A stretch of DNA of 51,242 nt from Phycisphaerae bacterium (GTDB taxonomy: Bacteria; Planctomycetota; Phycisphaerae; UBA1845; PWPN01): positions 1-51,242 of the forward strand of contig JAAXZI010000149.1 of assembly GCA_012719955.1 (NCBI GenBank), written 5' to 3'. Made by a program: the position numbers and the translations under genes. A model generated the notes under the pieces. It saw only the letters and a list, made by a program, of their open reading frames with translations, was not told the DNA's origin and did not search any database. Below are positions 1 through 8,122 of the stretch, piece by piece (the first letter of the stretch is position 1; every line of letters starts with the position of its first letter).

Positions 1-8
1 CCTTGGAA

Positions 9-33
9 GGCGGGCAGGATGCCCGCCCCCCCC
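9..33. repeat. Palindromic repeat family A, copy 1
   Basis: Bases 9-27 form two 8-base arms (GGCGGGCA and TGCCCGCC) around a GGA loop, followed by a C-run. The copy lies just beyond the 3' end of the DHH phosphoesterase gene. Further copies are at 848, 14241, 34433, 41103 and 51158. Confidence 0.85.
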
Positions 34-42
34 GATCCATGC

Positions 43-1098
43 CTATGCCAGGGCGGCGCGCACGGCCGCGATGACCTGTTCGCGGACCTCGTCGAGGCTG
101 CCCTGGATGCGCGCCCCGGCCGCCCGTCGGTGACCACCGCCACCGAACTGCTTCGCAATGGCCGCCACGTCCACGTCCCGGCCGGCAATCTCCGGCGAGC
201 GGCTGCGAAAATTGACCCGGATCACTCCGCCCTCCATCTCGCTCAACAACACGGACACCATGACCGAACCGATGACCAGCGGCTCGTTGACCAGGTCTTC
301 GGCGTCGCTGGCCTGGGCATCGGACAGCAGGAACATCGGCTGCGTGAGCCACATCAGGGCCAGGGCGCCGCCATCGATGAGGCGCAGGGTATCCAGCGCC
401 TCGCGCAGAAGCCGCAATCGAGCGGGGCGGTGGCCTTCGTACAGGCGCGCGTACATGACATCGGGCCGCACGCCCGCGTCGATGAGCTCACCGGCCGCCT
501 GGAGGGTTCGTCCGTCCACGCTGGGGAATCGGAACCAGCCGGTGTCCGTGGCCAGGCCCGCAAAGAGTGCCTCCCGGGCCGGCCTGTCCAGTTCCCAGCC
601 CATCCGCCTGGCCCACTCGTACAACAGGCCGCAGGCCGAGGAGGAGGTCTCGTCGATAAGGGCCACCAGCTCTGTTGACTGGCCGGTGATGTCTTCGCGG
701 GTCGGATGGTGGTCCACCACGATCTTGGGCAGACGCGTGGCCTTCAGGAAGGCGGCGGCAGGTTCAAGCTGATTCCAGGTGCAGGTGTCGAGGATCACGA
801 TGCCGTCGAATTGGGCATCGATGACAGATGGATCAGCCGGATCGGAAGGCGGACAAGATGTCTGCCCCCCTGAGGGGGGCCAGCGGGTCAGCCCGCAAGC
901 ATCGGTCAGGAACGTGTAGCGGGGCGGCGGGTCGCCGTGCAGACAGGCCTCGGCCTGGCGGCCCTGAAGCTCGATGATCCGCTTCATGGCCCCGATGGCC
1001 CCGAGAGCGTCGCCGTCCGGACGGTCATGCGTAAGGATCAGAGTACGGTTCCATGCCCCCAGCATTCGCCCGGCCTTTTGCATCAGCGCATCATCCAT
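43..1098 (-). CDS. DHH/DHHA1 family phosphoesterase (NrnA-like)
   Basis: A 351-residue protein of the DHH family. NrnA-type members degrade short oligoribonucleotides (nanoRNA) and dephosphorylate pAp in the cytoplasm. Visible motifs are HDRPDGDALGA (residues 24-34), the metal-binding Asp in VILDTC (104), the signature VVDHH (127-131), GLATDTGWFR in the middle, and a C-terminal DHHA1 motif FGGGGHRRAAG that would bind the substrate. An ATG 18 bases upstream is also in frame, but the AGGTGG ribosome-binding sequence lies between the two and points to the start at 1098. Oddity: residues about 68-85, between the first and second metal motifs, are encoded by a copy of palindromic repeat family A and look like an in-frame insertion. 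The family assignment is firm; the exact substrate is not. Confidence 0.9.
   Translation of the reverse strand: MDDALMQKAGRMLGAWNRTLILTHDRPDGDALGAIGAMKRIIELQGRQAEACLHGDPPPRYTFLTDACGLTRWPPSGGQTSCPPSDPADPSVIDAQFDGIVILDTCTWNQLEPAAAFLKATRLPKIVVDHHPTREDITGQSTELVALIDETSSSACGLLYEWARRMGWELDRPAREALFAGLATDTGWFRFPSVDGRTLQAAGELIDAGVRPDVMYARLYEGHRPARLRLLREALDTLRLIDGGALALMWLTQPMFLLSDAQASDAEDLVNEPLVIGSVMVSVLLSEMEGGVIRVNFRSRSPEIAGRDVDVAAIAKQFGGGGHRRAAGARIQGSLDEVREQVIAAVRAALA
848..895. repeat. Repeat family A inserted in frame in a gene
   Basis: Bases 848-866 are a family A hairpin (GGCGGACA, loop AGA, TGTCTGCC), immediately followed by a second palindrome (GCCCCCC TGA GGGGGGC, 864-880) and the tail CAGCGGGTCAGCCCG. 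A similar tail flanks the intergenic copy near 34490. The element contains no stop in the gene's frame and encodes Cys-Gly-Leu-Thr-Arg-Trp-Pro-Pro and onward. Confidence 0.8.
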
Positions 1099-1170
1099 AT
1101 TTCCACCTGTCAACATTGCGATCTACGTGCGAACGCGACCGGGCTCGTCCGTGCGGAGCATCGGGCGTTC

Positions 1171-1198
1171 AGTATATCCCCCGTAGTTTTATCCTCAA
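1171..1198 (-). promoter_or_regulatory. Candidate sigma-70 promoter for the DHH phosphoesterase
   Basis: On the minus strand TTGAGG (1198-1193) and TATACT (1176-1171) are separated by 16 bases. Four and five of six bases respectively match the consensus. The implied start near 1164 would give a leader of about 65 bases. Confidence 0.5.
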
Positions 1199-1243
1199 TG
1201 GTGGGGACCTCTATGAAATTGCAGTGTCTGGTATCCAATTTCA

Positions 1244-1273
1244 TTGTTCGCTGGCTCAAGGACGGGTTAGAAT
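1244..1273 (+). promoter_or_regulatory. Candidate promoter for arsC, possibly leaderless
   Basis: TTGTTC (1244-1249) and TAGAAT (1268-1273) are 18 bases apart. Initiation 6-8 bases after the -10 element would fall on or next to the ATG at 1281, and no Shine-Dalgarno sequence is visible there. Confidence 0.4.
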
Positions 1274-1280
1274 ATCGGCA

Positions 1281-1766
1281 ATGGAAACCCCCATCCGCAT
1301 CGCGTTTATCTGTACGGGCAATGCCTGCCGTTCGCAAATGGCTGAAGCCATTATGCGGCAGGTGCTGGGGCCGCGTTTTCAGGTGGTCAGCGCCGGCTCG
1401 AACCCGGCAGGCTACATTCACCCCCTGGCCATAGCCACGCTGAAGGCCATGGATGTTCCCATGGAGGGGCAGTATTCGAAGAGCTGGGACGAGATCGCCC
1501 GGGACCGGCTGGATATTGTTATCACGCTTTGCGACCATGCCGCCGGACAAGCCTGCCCGCAGTGGATTGGTCAGCCCACGACCGCCCATTGGAGTCTGCC
1601 GGACCCTTCATTTCACCCTGGAACCGAGGGCGACCGTTCGGCCTTCGCTCGGGGCGTGGCCGAGACCATTCGAAGGCGGGCCGAACAACTAGCCCGCTTG
1701 CCCCTGGAGACGATGAGCCCGGATGAACTGCGGGCCGAACTCCAACGATTGGCTACCGTCTGGTGA
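1281..1766 (+). CDS. arsC: Arsenate reductase, LMW-phosphatase fold
   Basis: A 161-residue cytoplasmic protein of the low-molecular-weight tyrosine phosphatase fold. It begins with the P-loop CTGNACR (Cys11 to Arg17), the nucleophilic CX5R motif. The thioredoxin-coupled arsenate reductase features follow: VITLCDHAAGQACP supplies Cys84 and Cys92, the redox relay pair of that class, and HWSLPDPS holds the catalytic Asp of the DP loop. Arsenate would be reduced to arsenite, which needs an exporter; none is encoded here. The ATG at 1281 is chosen because the family starts about ten residues before the P-loop; longer upstream starts would overlap the divergent promoter region. It stands alone, divergent from the DHH phosphoesterase gene. 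A protein-tyrosine phosphatase role is a less likely alternative, given the extra cysteines. Confidence 0.88.
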   Translation: METPIRIAFICTGNACRSQMAEAIMRQVLGPRFQVVSAGSNPAGYIHPLAIATLKAMDVPMEGQYSKSWDEIARDRLDIVITLCDHAAGQACPQWIGQPTTAHWSLPDPSFHPGTEGDRSAFARGVAETIRRRAEQLARLPLETMSPDELRAELQRLATVW

Positions 1767-2118
1767 CGGGGCGTCGTCAGCCGCTGTTGCGGCCCTGTGG
1801 TCGGCTGGAAAAACGCTTTACGATTTCCGTTTCGGGCATCTGTTCGGAACCCACGGCGCAAGCGCGTGAGGTCGGTGCTTTTTTGTCCAGCCGTCACCTG
1901 CCCGGAGGGCTCCAAACACTTCCACCAGTTGCGTCACCGATCTTCGGCCCGCGGGCGAGGCTCTGGCCTCTGGCATTCTGAAAGGGCCTTGTTAGGATAG
2001 GAACCACTTGCAGGTGATTGCGGAATGACCGGCCATTGGTCTGGCCGGGCGGGCCGATCCGGAGTCGCGGCCCCGATCTCCGCGTGCCTGCCTACACACC
2101 CTTTCTCAGGAGGCTGCC
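1767..2118. other. Intergenic region before the NCS1 permease
   Basis: These 352 bases hold no convincing gene. They contain a weak hairpin followed by six T (listed separately) and the ribosome-binding site AGGAGG just before 2119. I found no known riboswitch core. Confidence 0.6.
1852..1884 (+). terminator. Weak terminator candidate after arsC
   Basis: A short bulged hairpin (CACGGCGC paired with GCGCGTG) is followed ten bases later by a run of six T, unusual in this GC-rich sequence. The gap between stem and T-run lowers the likelihood. Confidence 0.3.
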
Positions 2119-3822
2119 ATGGCTGCCGGAGATCTGCCCGCTTATTTGACGTCAACAAAGCCGAACCCGCTGAGCAATCGGGCGCCCTGGTACAAGAACA
2201 CCGCCCAGGCGTTCGCGGGGATTTTCCTATGGTTCGCGTTTTACGATCAGTTGGCCGGTACGCAGGCTGCCCCGGGGACCCTGGCGATGGGCGGCTTGGG
2301 CGCCGCTTTGCTGGGCCTGCTTGCGGCGGGGCTCATCTGCCATTTCCTGTTTTATCTGGTTCCCGGCATGCTGGGCATGAAGACAGGGTACCCGCTCTAC
2401 ATCGTGGGCACGAGCACGTTCGGCACCAAGGGCGGCTACTTCCTGCCGGGCATCTTCATGGGCCTGCTGCAGATCGGCTGGTACAGCGTGGCGACCTACT
2501 ATGCCACCAAGCTGGTGCTGGCCGGTTTCGGCCTGAGTGACCCGCACGACAACACCCTTTTCGGTCCGCCGCCGCCAGGCGGTCAGAACGCGTTCAGCCT
2601 GGTGTTTGTGGTCATGGCGGTCATCTGGGGCTACCTGTTTGCCTTTCTGGGCGGCATGGGGGTCGGCATGGTGGCCCGGGTGGCGACGTATTTCCCGATC
2701 GTACCCATCGTGTTGCTGATCCTTGCGGCGGCCATGGGGGCCAAGCATCTGGGCAACTTCGACCGTGAGCAGGTCGCGCGGAACAGCGTTGCCGCCCAGG
2801 CGGTCATCGACGCGGCGGTGAACAAAGCGATGGACCAGGCCAGGGCCGAGGGCAAGAACGAAGCCGAAATCAAAGCCGCCGGTGAGAAGGTGGCCGGCGA
2901 GATGAGCAAGGCGCCGGTCGACCCGACAGCGCTTCAGCAAGCCTCAATCGGCGAAAAGGGCCAGGCGCTGGTCAACGGCCTCAAACTGGCCGGATTCCTG
3001 CTCATGATCCAGCTTGTGGTCGGCTTCACGGCTACGGCCGCGGCATGTGGGGCAGACTTCTGCAGTGCTAATCGCAATGCGGACGACGTTCAGAAGGGTG
3101 GCCTGGTGGGCATTACCCTGGCGATTCTCTTTGCCGGCGGGCTGGCCATGATCGCTGTGGCCGGCGCCCAAGGCGCACTCAATGCGGGAATTGAAAACGG
3201 CACAGTGAAGTACGGCCAGTTGACCAACTGGACCTTCCAGGGGGCTCTGGGCGTACTCAATCCGAAGCTCGGCGGGCAGATCATGCCGATTCTCTTCGCC
3301 CTGGGTTCGGTTGCGTCGGCCTGCTTCTGCTCGTTCATCATCGGCAACAGTCTCTCCACCATGCTGGCCAAGCCGAAGGCAAGAGTGCCCATCACCATGG
3401 CCGGTGCCACCATCGGCATCGTGCTGGCGGCGCTGGGCGTAGCCGGCAACCTGGCAGGGTTCTTCGGTCTGATCGGCGCTTCCTTCGGGCCGGTGATCGG
3501 GGCGATGGTTGCCGATTACTTGCTCAGCGGCCGGAAGTGGGCCGGCCCGCGCGAGGGTGTCAGTATCCCCGGCTATGCCGCGTGGTTGGTGGGCTTCGTG
3601 GTGGGCATTTCCAACAATAGCTTCCTCTTTGGCGACAACCCGCCGGTGCCGGGCTGGTTCCCGACGGGCGTGGCCTCGCTGATCGTCGGCTTCATCGTGT
3701 ATGCCGTTCTGGCCAAGGCCGGTCTGGAGGGTCGCACTATCCTGCTGCCGACAGCCAATGCTGAGGCGGTGGCCGCCACGACGGGCGAGCCCGCCGGCGG
3801 CGAGGTGACGGCGAATCAATAG
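2119..3822 (+). CDS. NCS1-type nucleobase/cation symporter-like permease
   Basis: A 567-residue integral membrane protein with about a dozen hydrophobic segments. The N-terminal PLSNRAPWYKNTAQAFAGIF, the GYPLYIVGTSTFG region and the late FGPVIGAMVADYLLSGRK segment (the family's P-x-x-G-x-M-x-A-D-Y motif) match the purine/cytosine permease group NCS1 (CodB, Mhp1 and relatives). Substrates of the family are nucleobases, hydantoins or related rings; the actual substrate cannot be read here. Residues about 212-290 form a long charged Ala/Lys/Glu-rich insertion between membrane segments, which ordinary CodB-size proteins lack. The start at 2119 has a clear AGGAGG. The gene appears monocistronic, with a strong hairpin 25 bases after the stop. 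Confidence 0.8.
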   Translation: MAAGDLPAYLTSTKPNPLSNRAPWYKNTAQAFAGIFLWFAFYDQLAGTQAAPGTLAMGGLGAALLGLLAAGLICHFLFYLVPGMLGMKTGYPLYIVGTSTFGTKGGYFLPGIFMGLLQIGWYSVATYYATKLVLAGFGLSDPHDNTLFGPPPPGGQNAFSLVFVVMAVIWGYLFAFLGGMGVGMVARVATYFPIVPIVLLILAAAMGAKHLGNFDREQVARNSVAAQAVIDAAVNKAMDQARAEGKNEAEIKAAGEKVAGEMSKAPVDPTALQQASIGEKGQALVNGLKLAGFLLMIQLVVGFTATAAACGADFCSANRNADDVQKGGLVGITLAILFAGGLAMIAVAGAQGALNAGIENGTVKYGQLTNWTFQGALGVLNPKLGGQIMPILFALGSVASACFCSFIIGNSLSTMLAKPKARVPITMAGATIGIVLAALGVAGNLAGFFGLIGASFGPVIGAMVADYLLSGRKWAGPREGVSIPGYAAWLVGFVVGISNNSFLFGDNPPVPGWFPTGVASLIVGFIVYAVLAKAGLEGRTILLPTANAEAVAATTGEPAGGEVTANQ

Positions 3823-3847
3823 GCTCCCACGCGGGCGAAGATACACG

Positions 3848-3880
3848 GCGGGTTCCGTCCTGGCGGGCGGAACCCGCTTT
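3848..3880 (+). terminator. Rho-independent terminator after the NCS1 permease
   Basis: Ten-base perfect arms (GCGGGTTCCG at 3848-3857 and CGGAACCCGC at 3868-3877) enclose a 10-base loop and are followed by TTT. Confidence 0.75.
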
Positions 3881-3948
3881 GCGTTGGAAGCCGGCGTGGC
3901 TACACTAGAGCCCTTTACAAACGGGCATAGAGCATTGATGACCCAAGG

Positions 3949-4016
3949 TAACGGCCGGACTCCGTACCGGCCGTTGGGCCCCGTGATTGGCCGGTATGGA
4001 GCCCGGCCGCTACGCC
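3949..4016. repeat. Repeat family B, copy 1
   Basis: Two degenerate units built on AACGGCCGG...CCGGCCGTT and GGCCGGTATGGAGCCCGG lie just upstream of pheS. The fuller unit is AACGGCCGGTACGGAGCCCG followed by GCCGCTAC, seen at 21826, 22350 and, inverted, at 34291-34351. Confidence 0.75.
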
Positions 4017-4059
4017 CGATAAGCATGCTCCAGCGACCCCGCTGGAGATAGAAACACCT

Positions 4060-5130
4060 ATGATTGAAGAACTTACAGACGAACTCCGAAAAGTGAACGA
4101 GGAGGCCCAGCGGCTCATAGCGGCCGCCAAATCCGTGGATGAGCTGCGGGTGGCCGAGAGCCGTTTGACCGGCAAGCAGGGCTCATTGGGCAAGCTGCTG
4201 GGGTCGATAGGAAAATTCCCGCCGGAGCAACGCGGCGCGGTCGGCAAGGAGATCAACCAGGCCAAGGCGGCCATTGTTGAGCAGTTTGCCGCTGCCCGGG
4301 CCCGGCTGGAGCAAACGGCCGACAAGGCCGCGGCCACCGCCGCCCAGACGTATGATCCGACCCTGCCCGGCCCGGTCGTTCCGCGCGGCAGCGTCCATCC
4401 GGTGACGGCCGTTCAGTGGGAGGTTGAAGACATCCTCTCCCGCCTGGGATTCGTAGTCGTCGGCGGGCCGGAGATGGAGACCGAGTACTACAACTTCGAG
4501 GCCCTGAACATCCCGGCCATGCACCCGGCCCGTGACATGCAGGACACCTTCTGGCTGGATAACGGCCGGCTGCTGCGCACGCATACCTCGCCATGCCAGG
4601 TGCGGGCCATGGAGCGGCTGAGTGCGCCGTTGCGGATTATTTCCCCCGGCCGGTGCTTCCGCTACGAGACCGAGGACGCCTCGCACGCGAATACGTTCTT
4701 CCAGCTCGAAGGGCTTATGATCGACCGGAACATCTCCATTGCCAACCTCATCGCGGTGATGAAGCTGGTGCTGGAGCAGGTCTTTCATCGTGACGTGAAG
4801 GTGCGCCTGCGGCCGGGCTTTTTCCCCTTCGTCGAGCCGGGTTTTGAACTGGACATGAGCTGCGCGATCTGCGGCGGGAGCGGTTGCCCGACGTGCAAGC
4901 GGAGCGGCTGGGTGGAGATCCTGCCGTGCGGGATGGTGCATCCGAACGTGCTGCGCTTCGGCGGGATCGATTCGCGTGAATATACCGGCTTCGCTTTCGG
5001 CCTGGGGCTGACCCGCCTGGCGATGATGAAGTACGGGGTGCGAGATATCCGGGCCCTCAACGCGGGCGATCTGCGCGCCATCATACGGCCGGAACGCAGG
5101 AACGGCCGGGCGATCATCGCGAAGGATTAG
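4060..5130 (+). CDS. pheS: Phenylalanyl-tRNA synthetase alpha subunit
   Basis: A 356-residue catalytic subunit of the cytoplasmic alpha2beta2 enzyme that charges tRNA-Phe. An N-terminal coiled-coil region (about residues 1-90) precedes the class II catalytic core, with HPARDMQDTFW (about 155), LLRTHTSPCQVR, the motif 2 stretch GRCFRYETEDASHANTFFQ (about 199), and motif 3 GFAFGLGLTRLAMMKYGVRD at the C-terminus. The cysteine cluster CAICGGSGCPTCKRSGW (about 268) is the zinc-ribbon-like insertion found in many bacterial PheS proteins. Length is normal. The usual partner pheT is not adjacent: a glycosyltransferase-like gene and a toxin-antitoxin pair intervene. Repeat family B sits in the upstream region. 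Confidence 0.98.
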   Translation: MIEELTDELRKVNEEAQRLIAAAKSVDELRVAESRLTGKQGSLGKLLGSIGKFPPEQRGAVGKEINQAKAAIVEQFAAARARLEQTADKAAATAAQTYDPTLPGPVVPRGSVHPVTAVQWEVEDILSRLGFVVVGGPEMETEYYNFEALNIPAMHPARDMQDTFWLDNGRLLRTHTSPCQVRAMERLSAPLRIISPGRCFRYETEDASHANTFFQLEGLMIDRNISIANLIAVMKLVLEQVFHRDVKVRLRPGFFPFVEPGFELDMSCAICGGSGCPTCKRSGWVEILPCGMVHPNVLRFGGIDSREYTGFAFGLGLTRLAMMKYGVRDIRALNAGDLRAIIRPERRNGRAIIAKD

Positions 5131-5134
5131 GGAT

Positions 5135-7327
5135 GTGAGCGCAAGCGCGTCCGTTGTCGCGGTTCCAGACCGTCTCCCGCGGGAGGTCACTGCTTCAGTT
5201 TACTGCGGCGCGGTTGCGGCTCTGATCCTCCTGGTCGTCGCTTTCGTCCTGTTCCGGGCGTGGGTTGCGGACGACGCGTTTATCACCTTTCGACACGTCA
5301 CCAATCTGCTGGCCGGGCACGGTCCCGTGTTTAATCCCGGGGAGCGGGTGCAGGCGTTCAGTCATCCACTCTGGTTTTTGCTGCTGGCCGCCGCCGGCAG
5401 TGTCTTCGATGTGTACGGCTGGGCGGTGGCGCTGGGGCTTGTGCTGACCGTCGCGTTACTGGGCGTCCAGGCTTGGCTGCTGCGGAACGAGCCACACGGG
5501 TTGCTCCGGTTCGAATTCATCGCGCTGCTGCTGCTCAGTTCGAAAACATTCGTCGAGTTCCAGACCTCCGGGCTGGAAAGCTCATTGGTCGCACTTCTCG
5601 TTGGCTGGCTGTGGGCAATAGTTGCCGCGCGCGGCCTGACCGGCCAGGCGACGCCGTTAACCGCTTCGGCCTGGTTGTGCGGGTTGCTGGTACTGACCCG
5701 GCCGGACCTGGTCTTTCTGTGCGGGCCGGTCATGGTGTACGTTCTGGCTCACGCGCTGTTCAGGGTGCGTACTTCAACCCAGATGGCGCACCAGTCCGAT
5801 AGCGGCGACACACGAGTTTTGGAAGGCACGGTTCAGGACCGGCGCCGGTGGCTTGGGGCGGCCTCGGCCTTGCTGCCGGTCCTGGGCTGGTACGGTTTCG
5901 CGACCATCTACTACGGCACGCCGCTGCCGAACACGGCCTACGCGAAGACGACCTTCGACCTGTCGGTGGCGGTGCCGATCGGGTTGCGTTACGTGTTGGA
6001 CTATCTCCGCCATGAGCCCATTCAGGCGTTGTTGATTGGCGCGGTATCCGTGGGCGGGATGGCCTTCGGACTCGTCGGCCGGTTGCACGGTCGTCGCGGA
6101 GCGGCCGTCGTCGGGTGGCTTGCCCTGGGCATCACCTGCCATCTCGCTTACGTGGTGAGCATCGGCGGCGATTTTATGCGCGGAAGATTTATCCAGCCGG
6201 CCCTGGTGGCGTCGGTGGTGCTGGCCGGCTGGATGGTGGTGATGCTCCTGCCGGCCGGGCGTTTTTCGCCTCGCTGGGTGATGGCGGCCATCGGGCTGAG
6301 CAGCGTGGTATTCGTGTTGATGCAAGTCGGCCTGCCAGGAGGGCCGGCCTCTCTCGCCTATGGCCGGGATGATCTGCTGGCCGCCATGCTTCTGTGGCCG
6401 ACGGCAACGGCGTTCGGGTTAGGCGCTTACGCTCTATGCGCGTTGCTGTTGTGGGGATGGATGGCCAGGAGAGCCGGCCGGTCCGCGGCGCTGGTGTTTG
6501 TGGCGCTGGCGGTGGCGGCGGCGATTCTGTTGATTGAGCTCAGAGGATCATGGCAGCCGTCATGGGCAGCGATGGGGGGGCTGGCCGGGCTCAGTCTGTG
6601 GCTGGCCGCAAGCTGCGCGGGCGGACTGGCTCGCCGGGGATTGCGTGCCCCGGGCGTGCACCTGGCGGGGGGCGCGTTTGCCGTCGCTCTTGCCCTCGGC
6701 GGTGTTCCGCGCTTCAGCGAGAGCGTCGAAGCTGCGATCGCCGACGAACCGTCCTTTTATCGGGTCCAGGGGTGGCACAACCCGTTCGTCCACCACACGG
6801 AGGCGCTGCCCAGGGTGGCCCATTCCTGGCATCGCATCGGCGTGGCGGCGCGCCGGTATTCGGAGCGTTACGGCCCGGTCACGATGGCCTGCGAATCCAT
6901 GGGGATCATCTCGTATTATGCCGGGCCGAACGTTCGAATTGTTGATTTATACGGGCTCGCCGATCCGTACCTGGCCCGTGGTCCTGCGCCGCCGCATTGC
7001 CGGACGGGACACATCCATTTCCTGGTTCCTGCCGGCTACCTGGAAGATCGCGAAGTAATCAATTGCCTGCCGGATTGGTTCGACCGGCTGGAGCGGATGG
7101 ACCCCGGGTTGCGGGCTGAGGCCGCCGGCCTGCGGGCGCAGGCCGCCTGGGCGGGGACTCCCGAGGAGCACAGATGGCGGCAGATGCAGCTCATCGTCTC
7201 CGGTCCGCTGCTTTCACGAGAACGGCTGAAGGGCCTGCCGCGGTACTGGTTGCCCGAACGTCCGTTCCCTGCTGACTTTACGGAAAGCAACCGCATCCGG
7301 GAGCGCGTGTCGCTGCCGTGGTGGTAA
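5135..7327 (+). CDS. GT-C fold glycosyltransferase-like membrane protein
   Basis: A 730-residue multi-pass membrane protein. After the first membrane segment comes ADDAFITFRHVTNLLAGHG, then FNPGERVQAFSHPLWFLLLA; this DD-containing loop and its spacing are typical of polyprenyl-phosphate-dependent GT-C enzymes (dolichyl-phosphate mannosyltransferase/arabinofuranosyltransferase-like). About ten further hydrophobic segments follow, then a soluble C-terminal domain of roughly 200 residues. The likely role is transfer of a lipid-linked sugar to a cell-envelope acceptor on the outer face of the membrane; donor and acceptor are unknown. It starts at GTG 5135, four bases after the pheS stop, so it is probably cotranscribed with pheS. 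Start and family are fairly sure, the reaction is inferred. Confidence 0.75.
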   Translation: MSASASVVAVPDRLPREVTASVYCGAVAALILLVVAFVLFRAWVADDAFITFRHVTNLLAGHGPVFNPGERVQAFSHPLWFLLLAAAGSVFDVYGWAVALGLVLTVALLGVQAWLLRNEPHGLLRFEFIALLLLSSKTFVEFQTSGLESSLVALLVGWLWAIVAARGLTGQATPLTASAWLCGLLVLTRPDLVFLCGPVMVYVLAHALFRVRTSTQMAHQSDSGDTRVLEGTVQDRRRWLGAASALLPVLGWYGFATIYYGTPLPNTAYAKTTFDLSVAVPIGLRYVLDYLRHEPIQALLIGAVSVGGMAFGLVGRLHGRRGAAVVGWLALGITCHLAYVVSIGGDFMRGRFIQPALVASVVLAGWMVVMLLPAGRFSPRWVMAAIGLSSVVFVLMQVGLPGGPASLAYGRDDLLAAMLLWPTATAFGLGAYALCALLLWGWMARRAGRSAALVFVALAVAAAILLIELRGSWQPSWAAMGGLAGLSLWLAASCAGGLARRGLRAPGVHLAGGAFAVALALGGVPRFSESVEAAIADEPSFYRVQGWHNPFVHHTEALPRVAHSWHRIGVAARRYSERYGPVTMACESMGIISYYAGPNVRIVDLYGLADPYLARGPAPPHCRTGHIHFLVPAGYLEDREVINCLPDWFDRLERMDPGLRAEAAGLRAQAAWAGTPEEHRWRQMQLIVSGPLLSRERLKGLPRYWLPERPFPADFTESNRIRERVSLPWW

Positions 7328-7329
7328 GC

Positions 7330-7357
7330 TTGAAAGATGCGCCGGCATCTCTACACT
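7330..7357 (+). promoter_or_regulatory. vapBC promoter with inverted repeat in the spacer
   Basis: TTGAAA (7330-7335) and TACACT (7352-7357) are 16 bases apart. The perfect inverted repeat AGATGC-GCCG-GCATCT occupies 7335-7350, practically the whole spacer, where a bound antitoxin would block RNA polymerase. Transcription would start near 7364, ten bases before the antitoxin ATG. Confidence 0.6.
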
Positions 7358-7373
7358 GGAATAGGGTGCTGAT

Positions 7374-7697
7374 ATGACCACCATTGCCGCAGACCAGGCA
7401 AAAAACGAGTTTGAGACGCTACTGAGCCGCGCGGCTCAAGGCGAGGAGTTTACCATTACGGCTGACGGAACGCCCGTGGCCAGGCTGGTGCCGGTTCTGC
7501 CGACCCCCTCTGTCCCGGAGTCAGCAGGCGAATCGATGACTCTCCGAGAGCTTCAGGAATTGCGGGAGAAGGCGCCCTTGCATGCCTCTCAAGACGTTGC
7601 TTCGGCGATTGACCGCATCCGGGAATTGCGCAAGGGGAATCGTTTGGGACGGGATCTTTCCATTCGGCAGTTGATCGATGAAGGGCGGAGGTTTTGA
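7374..7697 (+). CDS. Phd/YefM-type antitoxin
   Basis: A 107-residue protein. Its N-terminal half has the Phd/YefM antitoxin pattern, with AADQAKNEFETLLSRAAQGE leading into ITADGTPVARLVPV, the segment that forms the DNA-binding dimer. The C-terminal half is charged and ends in GRDLSIRQLIDEGRRF, typical of the flexible toxin-neutralising tail. It would bind and inhibit the PIN toxin encoded next and repress its own operon, probably through the inverted repeat at 7335-7350. Its stop codon overlaps the toxin start (TTGA), so the two are translationally coupled. The leader is very short. Confidence 0.88.
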   Translation: MTTIAADQAKNEFETLLSRAAQGEEFTITADGTPVARLVPVLPTPSVPESAGESMTLRELQELREKAPLHASQDVASAIDRIRELRKGNRLGRDLSIRQLIDEGRRF

Positions 7698-8113
7698 GTA
7701 AGTTCGTTCTTGACTGCTCCGTAGCCGTGGCATGGCATTTTGAAGACGAGCCAGAACCCTATGCGGATCGCGTTCTGGATGCGCTCAAGGTGCAGCGTGC
7801 GTACGTGCCAGTCTTGTTTTTTTACGAGGTGGCCAACGCACTCCTCGTTGCCGAGCGAAAGGGCAGAACGACCGCTTCAAAGGCAGACGCCTTCTTTTCC
7901 GAATTCGCCACTTTGCCGCTGGAGATCGATTCAGAATTGCCGCTGGTCTCCGGGCCTCGCACGATGGCGCTGGCTCGCAACCACCATTTGGCAGCCTATG
8001 ATGCTACCTATCTTGAACTAGCCAAACGCTACGGTTTGCCCTTGGCTACCCTCGACCAGGCGCTTCGCAAGGCTGCGCCTGAGGCCGGGGTCTCCATTCT
8101 GTTTGAATCCTGA
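7694..8113 (+). CDS. vapC: VapC-type PIN-domain toxin RNase
   Basis: A 139-residue PIN-domain protein. The acidic residues expected at the Mg-dependent RNase active site are visible: Asp7 (VLDCSVAVAW), Glu45 (FYEVANALL), Asp103 (AAYDATYLELA) and Asp121 (LATLDQAL). VapC toxins cleave tRNA or rRNA and stop translation. The start is TTG at 7694, overlapping the antitoxin stop, with GGAGG a few bases upstream. Only nine bases separate its stop from pheT, so the synthetase beta subunit is probably transcribed through the toxin-antitoxin module. The protein looks intact. Confidence 0.9.
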   Translation: MSKFVLDCSVAVAWHFEDEPEPYADRVLDALKVQRAYVPVLFFYEVANALLVAERKGRTTASKADAFFSEFATLPLEIDSELPLVSGPRTMALARNHHLAAYDATYLELAKRYGLPLATLDQALRKAAPEAGVSILFES

Positions 8114-8122
8114 GGTACCACA

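Noticed and set aside
1767..2118. Riboswitch upstream of the NCS1 permease
   Set aside because: I looked for purine, TPP, preQ1 and guanidine riboswitch cores and saw none; only a weak hairpin with a T-run is present.
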